The translations under genes and the position numbers were made by a program. This document shows, piece by piece, positions 5,061-5,870 of a stretch of 5,870 nucleotides of DNA (positions within the stretch are counted from its first letter, which is position 1; the number at the start of each line of letters is the position of its first letter). This stretch comes from an uncultured Candidatus Saccharibacteria bacterium (GTDB lineage Bacteria; Patescibacteria; Saccharimonadia; Saccharimonadales; UBA6022), in assembly GCA_946887425.1 (NCBI GenBank), contig CAMPKW010000039.1:1-5870 (forward strand). The letters run 5' to 3'. The notes below the pieces were generated by a model, which saw only the letters and a program-made list of their open reading frames with translations, was not told where the DNA came from and searched no databases.

Positions 5061-5115
5061 CCGCCACAATCAGTTCACGCCGTATCAGGTTCTAAATGGT
5101 TAATAGCATTTCTAC

Positions 5116-5870
5116 CTAAACAATGCACTCAAGCACTCGCGACTCAACACTAACGGCCACATTGGAATTTGCATCAAGAGTGATGATTTCACCATCCGCC
5201 TGCACTAATGTTTTATTCACCGTTTTGAGAGAGAATTCATTTACAATATGGTCTTCTTGCACTCCCTGCGTCGAAGCTTTTAGTAATGTCATGATCAGCT
5301 GAAGTTTGCTGCGGCGCTCAAAAATTGTCACTTCAAACTTTCCATCAGTCACGCTCGACGGCTCTGACACTGCTAAATACTTAGACATCGTATCGACATT
5401 GCTAAAGATGACGCTTTCGTAACGGCGAGGTTGTTCGCCGATCTTTAACTTGACGGACTTCATCGCGAAAAGCGAGCGTACCACCAGCCAAGATTCACGC
5501 ATGGCATTTAACTTGGTTTTATTTAGCTCCTTTCCTACAAATGGCGTGAGGCCAAACCCAATATATGAATGTGCATACAGCTCAACCTGCTCGCCGTTTG
5601 ATACGCTATTAATCTTTAGTAGATCAATTTTTGTCGACGTTTGCTGCTCGATCCTATCAAGAAGGTCGTCGCCATGAAGATTTCGATAGTGGTCATTGGC
5701 ATTGCCCGCCGGCAGCAACCCTGTCGTCGGGTGTGCGCCTTCTTTTTGAGCCCTCATCGCTCCATTAACCACATCATGGTAGCCACCATCGCCGCTTGAA
5801 GAAATGATCAATGGGTTTTTTGAGGCCATGGCAATTGAATAGGCCAGCTCTTTGCCGTGACCAATGCGCT
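5116..5870 (-). CDS. Diacylglycerol-kinase/YegS-family lipid kinase, 5' end outside window
   Basis: The frame is open to the right edge, so about the last 250 residues are present and the true start is beyond 5870; the Met at 5829 is internal because the preceding residues (RIGHGKELAYSIA) match the family's G-x-A-x-E-L-A helix before the nucleotide-binding loop. The enzymes phosphorylate diacylglycerol or related lipids with ATP at the inner face of the membrane. The loop reads SSGDGGYHDVVNGAM where GGDGT is usual, and the second motif reads GLLPAGNANDHYR instead of GTAND-F-R. The C-terminal VQADGEIITLD is the family's DGE element. Both variants keep the central Gly-Asp-Gly and Asn-Asp, so activity is plausible but substrate is open; related proteins also phosphorylate sphingosine or undecaprenol-like lipids. 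The gene points towards the DUF4145 gene across the non-coding gap. Confidence 0.85.
   Translation of the reverse strand, partial: RIGHGKELAYSIAMASKNPLIISSSGDGGYHDVVNGAMRAQKEGAHPTTGLLPAGNANDHYRNLHGDDLLDRIEQQTSTKIDLLKINSVSNGEQVELYAHSYIGFGLTPFVGKELNKTKLNAMRESWLVVRSLFAMKSVKLKIGEQPRRYESVIFSNVDTMSKYLAVSEPSSVTDGKFEVTIFERRSKLQLIMTLLKASTQGVQEDHIVNEFSLKTVNKTLVQADGEIITLDANSNVAVSVESRVLECIV

Larger units (their letters stand above)
4749..5115. other. Non-coding region between the lipid kinase gene and the DUF4145 gene
   Basis: About 370 bases with no credible protein gene. It is AT-rich near 4749-4900 and contains an interrupted 12-base inverted repeat, a tRNA-like sequence and overlapping hairpins, each listed separately. 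I see no T-run after a strong stem on the minus strand behind the lipid kinase stop, so no clear intrinsic terminator. In a genome this tightly packed, a gap of this size is notable and may hold an RNA gene or a decayed one. Confidence 0.6.

Noticed and set aside
5788..5829. ATG at 5829 as the start of the lipid kinase
   Set aside because: The frame stays open to the window edge and the residues before this Met match the conserved helix of the family, so the gene is truncated by the window.
1..5870. CRISPR array, insertion sequence or integrase
   Set aside because: No regularly spaced repeats, no transposase or recombinase motifs and no terminal inverted repeats pairing across a gene were seen in either strand.

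Overview
The window reads as a compact bacterial chromosome of middling GC (judged by eye). TAG, TAA and TGA all act as stops, so the genetic code looks standard. Genes abut or overlap by a few bases, Shine-Dalgarno sites are clear, and the lipid-kinase homologue has a variant signature (SGDGG, GNAND in place of GGDGT, GTAND) that I associate with Patescibacteria. A short-form glucose-6-phosphate dehydrogenase fits that too. My best guess is a Saccharibacteria-like (CPR) organism, but this is inference from gene style, not from a marker gene.

Layout. Positions 1-138 hold the last 45 codons of an unrecognised plus-strand gene; its stop codon overlaps the stop of the convergent zwf gene (135-1415, minus). 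Upstream of zwf is a nested inverted repeat lying over its predicted promoter. Next comes a minus-strand pair, xre (2184-2516) then an ImmA/IrrE-type metallopeptidase gene (1565-2170): a DNA-binding repressor and the protease that usually inactivates it. Diverging from xre is a two-gene plus-strand operon, a HIRAN-like small protein (2694-3092) and a 330-residue protein resembling DUF4417 (3092-4084), joined by a TAATG stop/start overlap. Converging on that operon with one base between stops is a zinc-ribbon plus DUF4145 gene (4086-4733, minus). About 370 bases of non-coding DNA follow (4749-5115), holding a degenerate tRNA-like sequence and several inverted repeats. The window closes with the 3' part of a diacylglycerol-kinase-family gene (5116 to beyond 5870, minus).

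How the parts may work together. zwf and the lipid kinase are housekeeping genes of sugar-phosphate and lipid metabolism. The block between them looks accessory: a regulator/protease switch, a divergent operon of poorly characterised proteins, and a DUF4145 protein, next to a tRNA-like relic of the kind that integrated elements leave. The plausible model, not proven here, is that XRE represses the divergent operon and ImmA relieves that repression on a stress signal. An identical CTAT-N7-ATAG dyad lies over the -10 region of both the divergent operon and zwf, which raises the possibility that zwf is under the same control.
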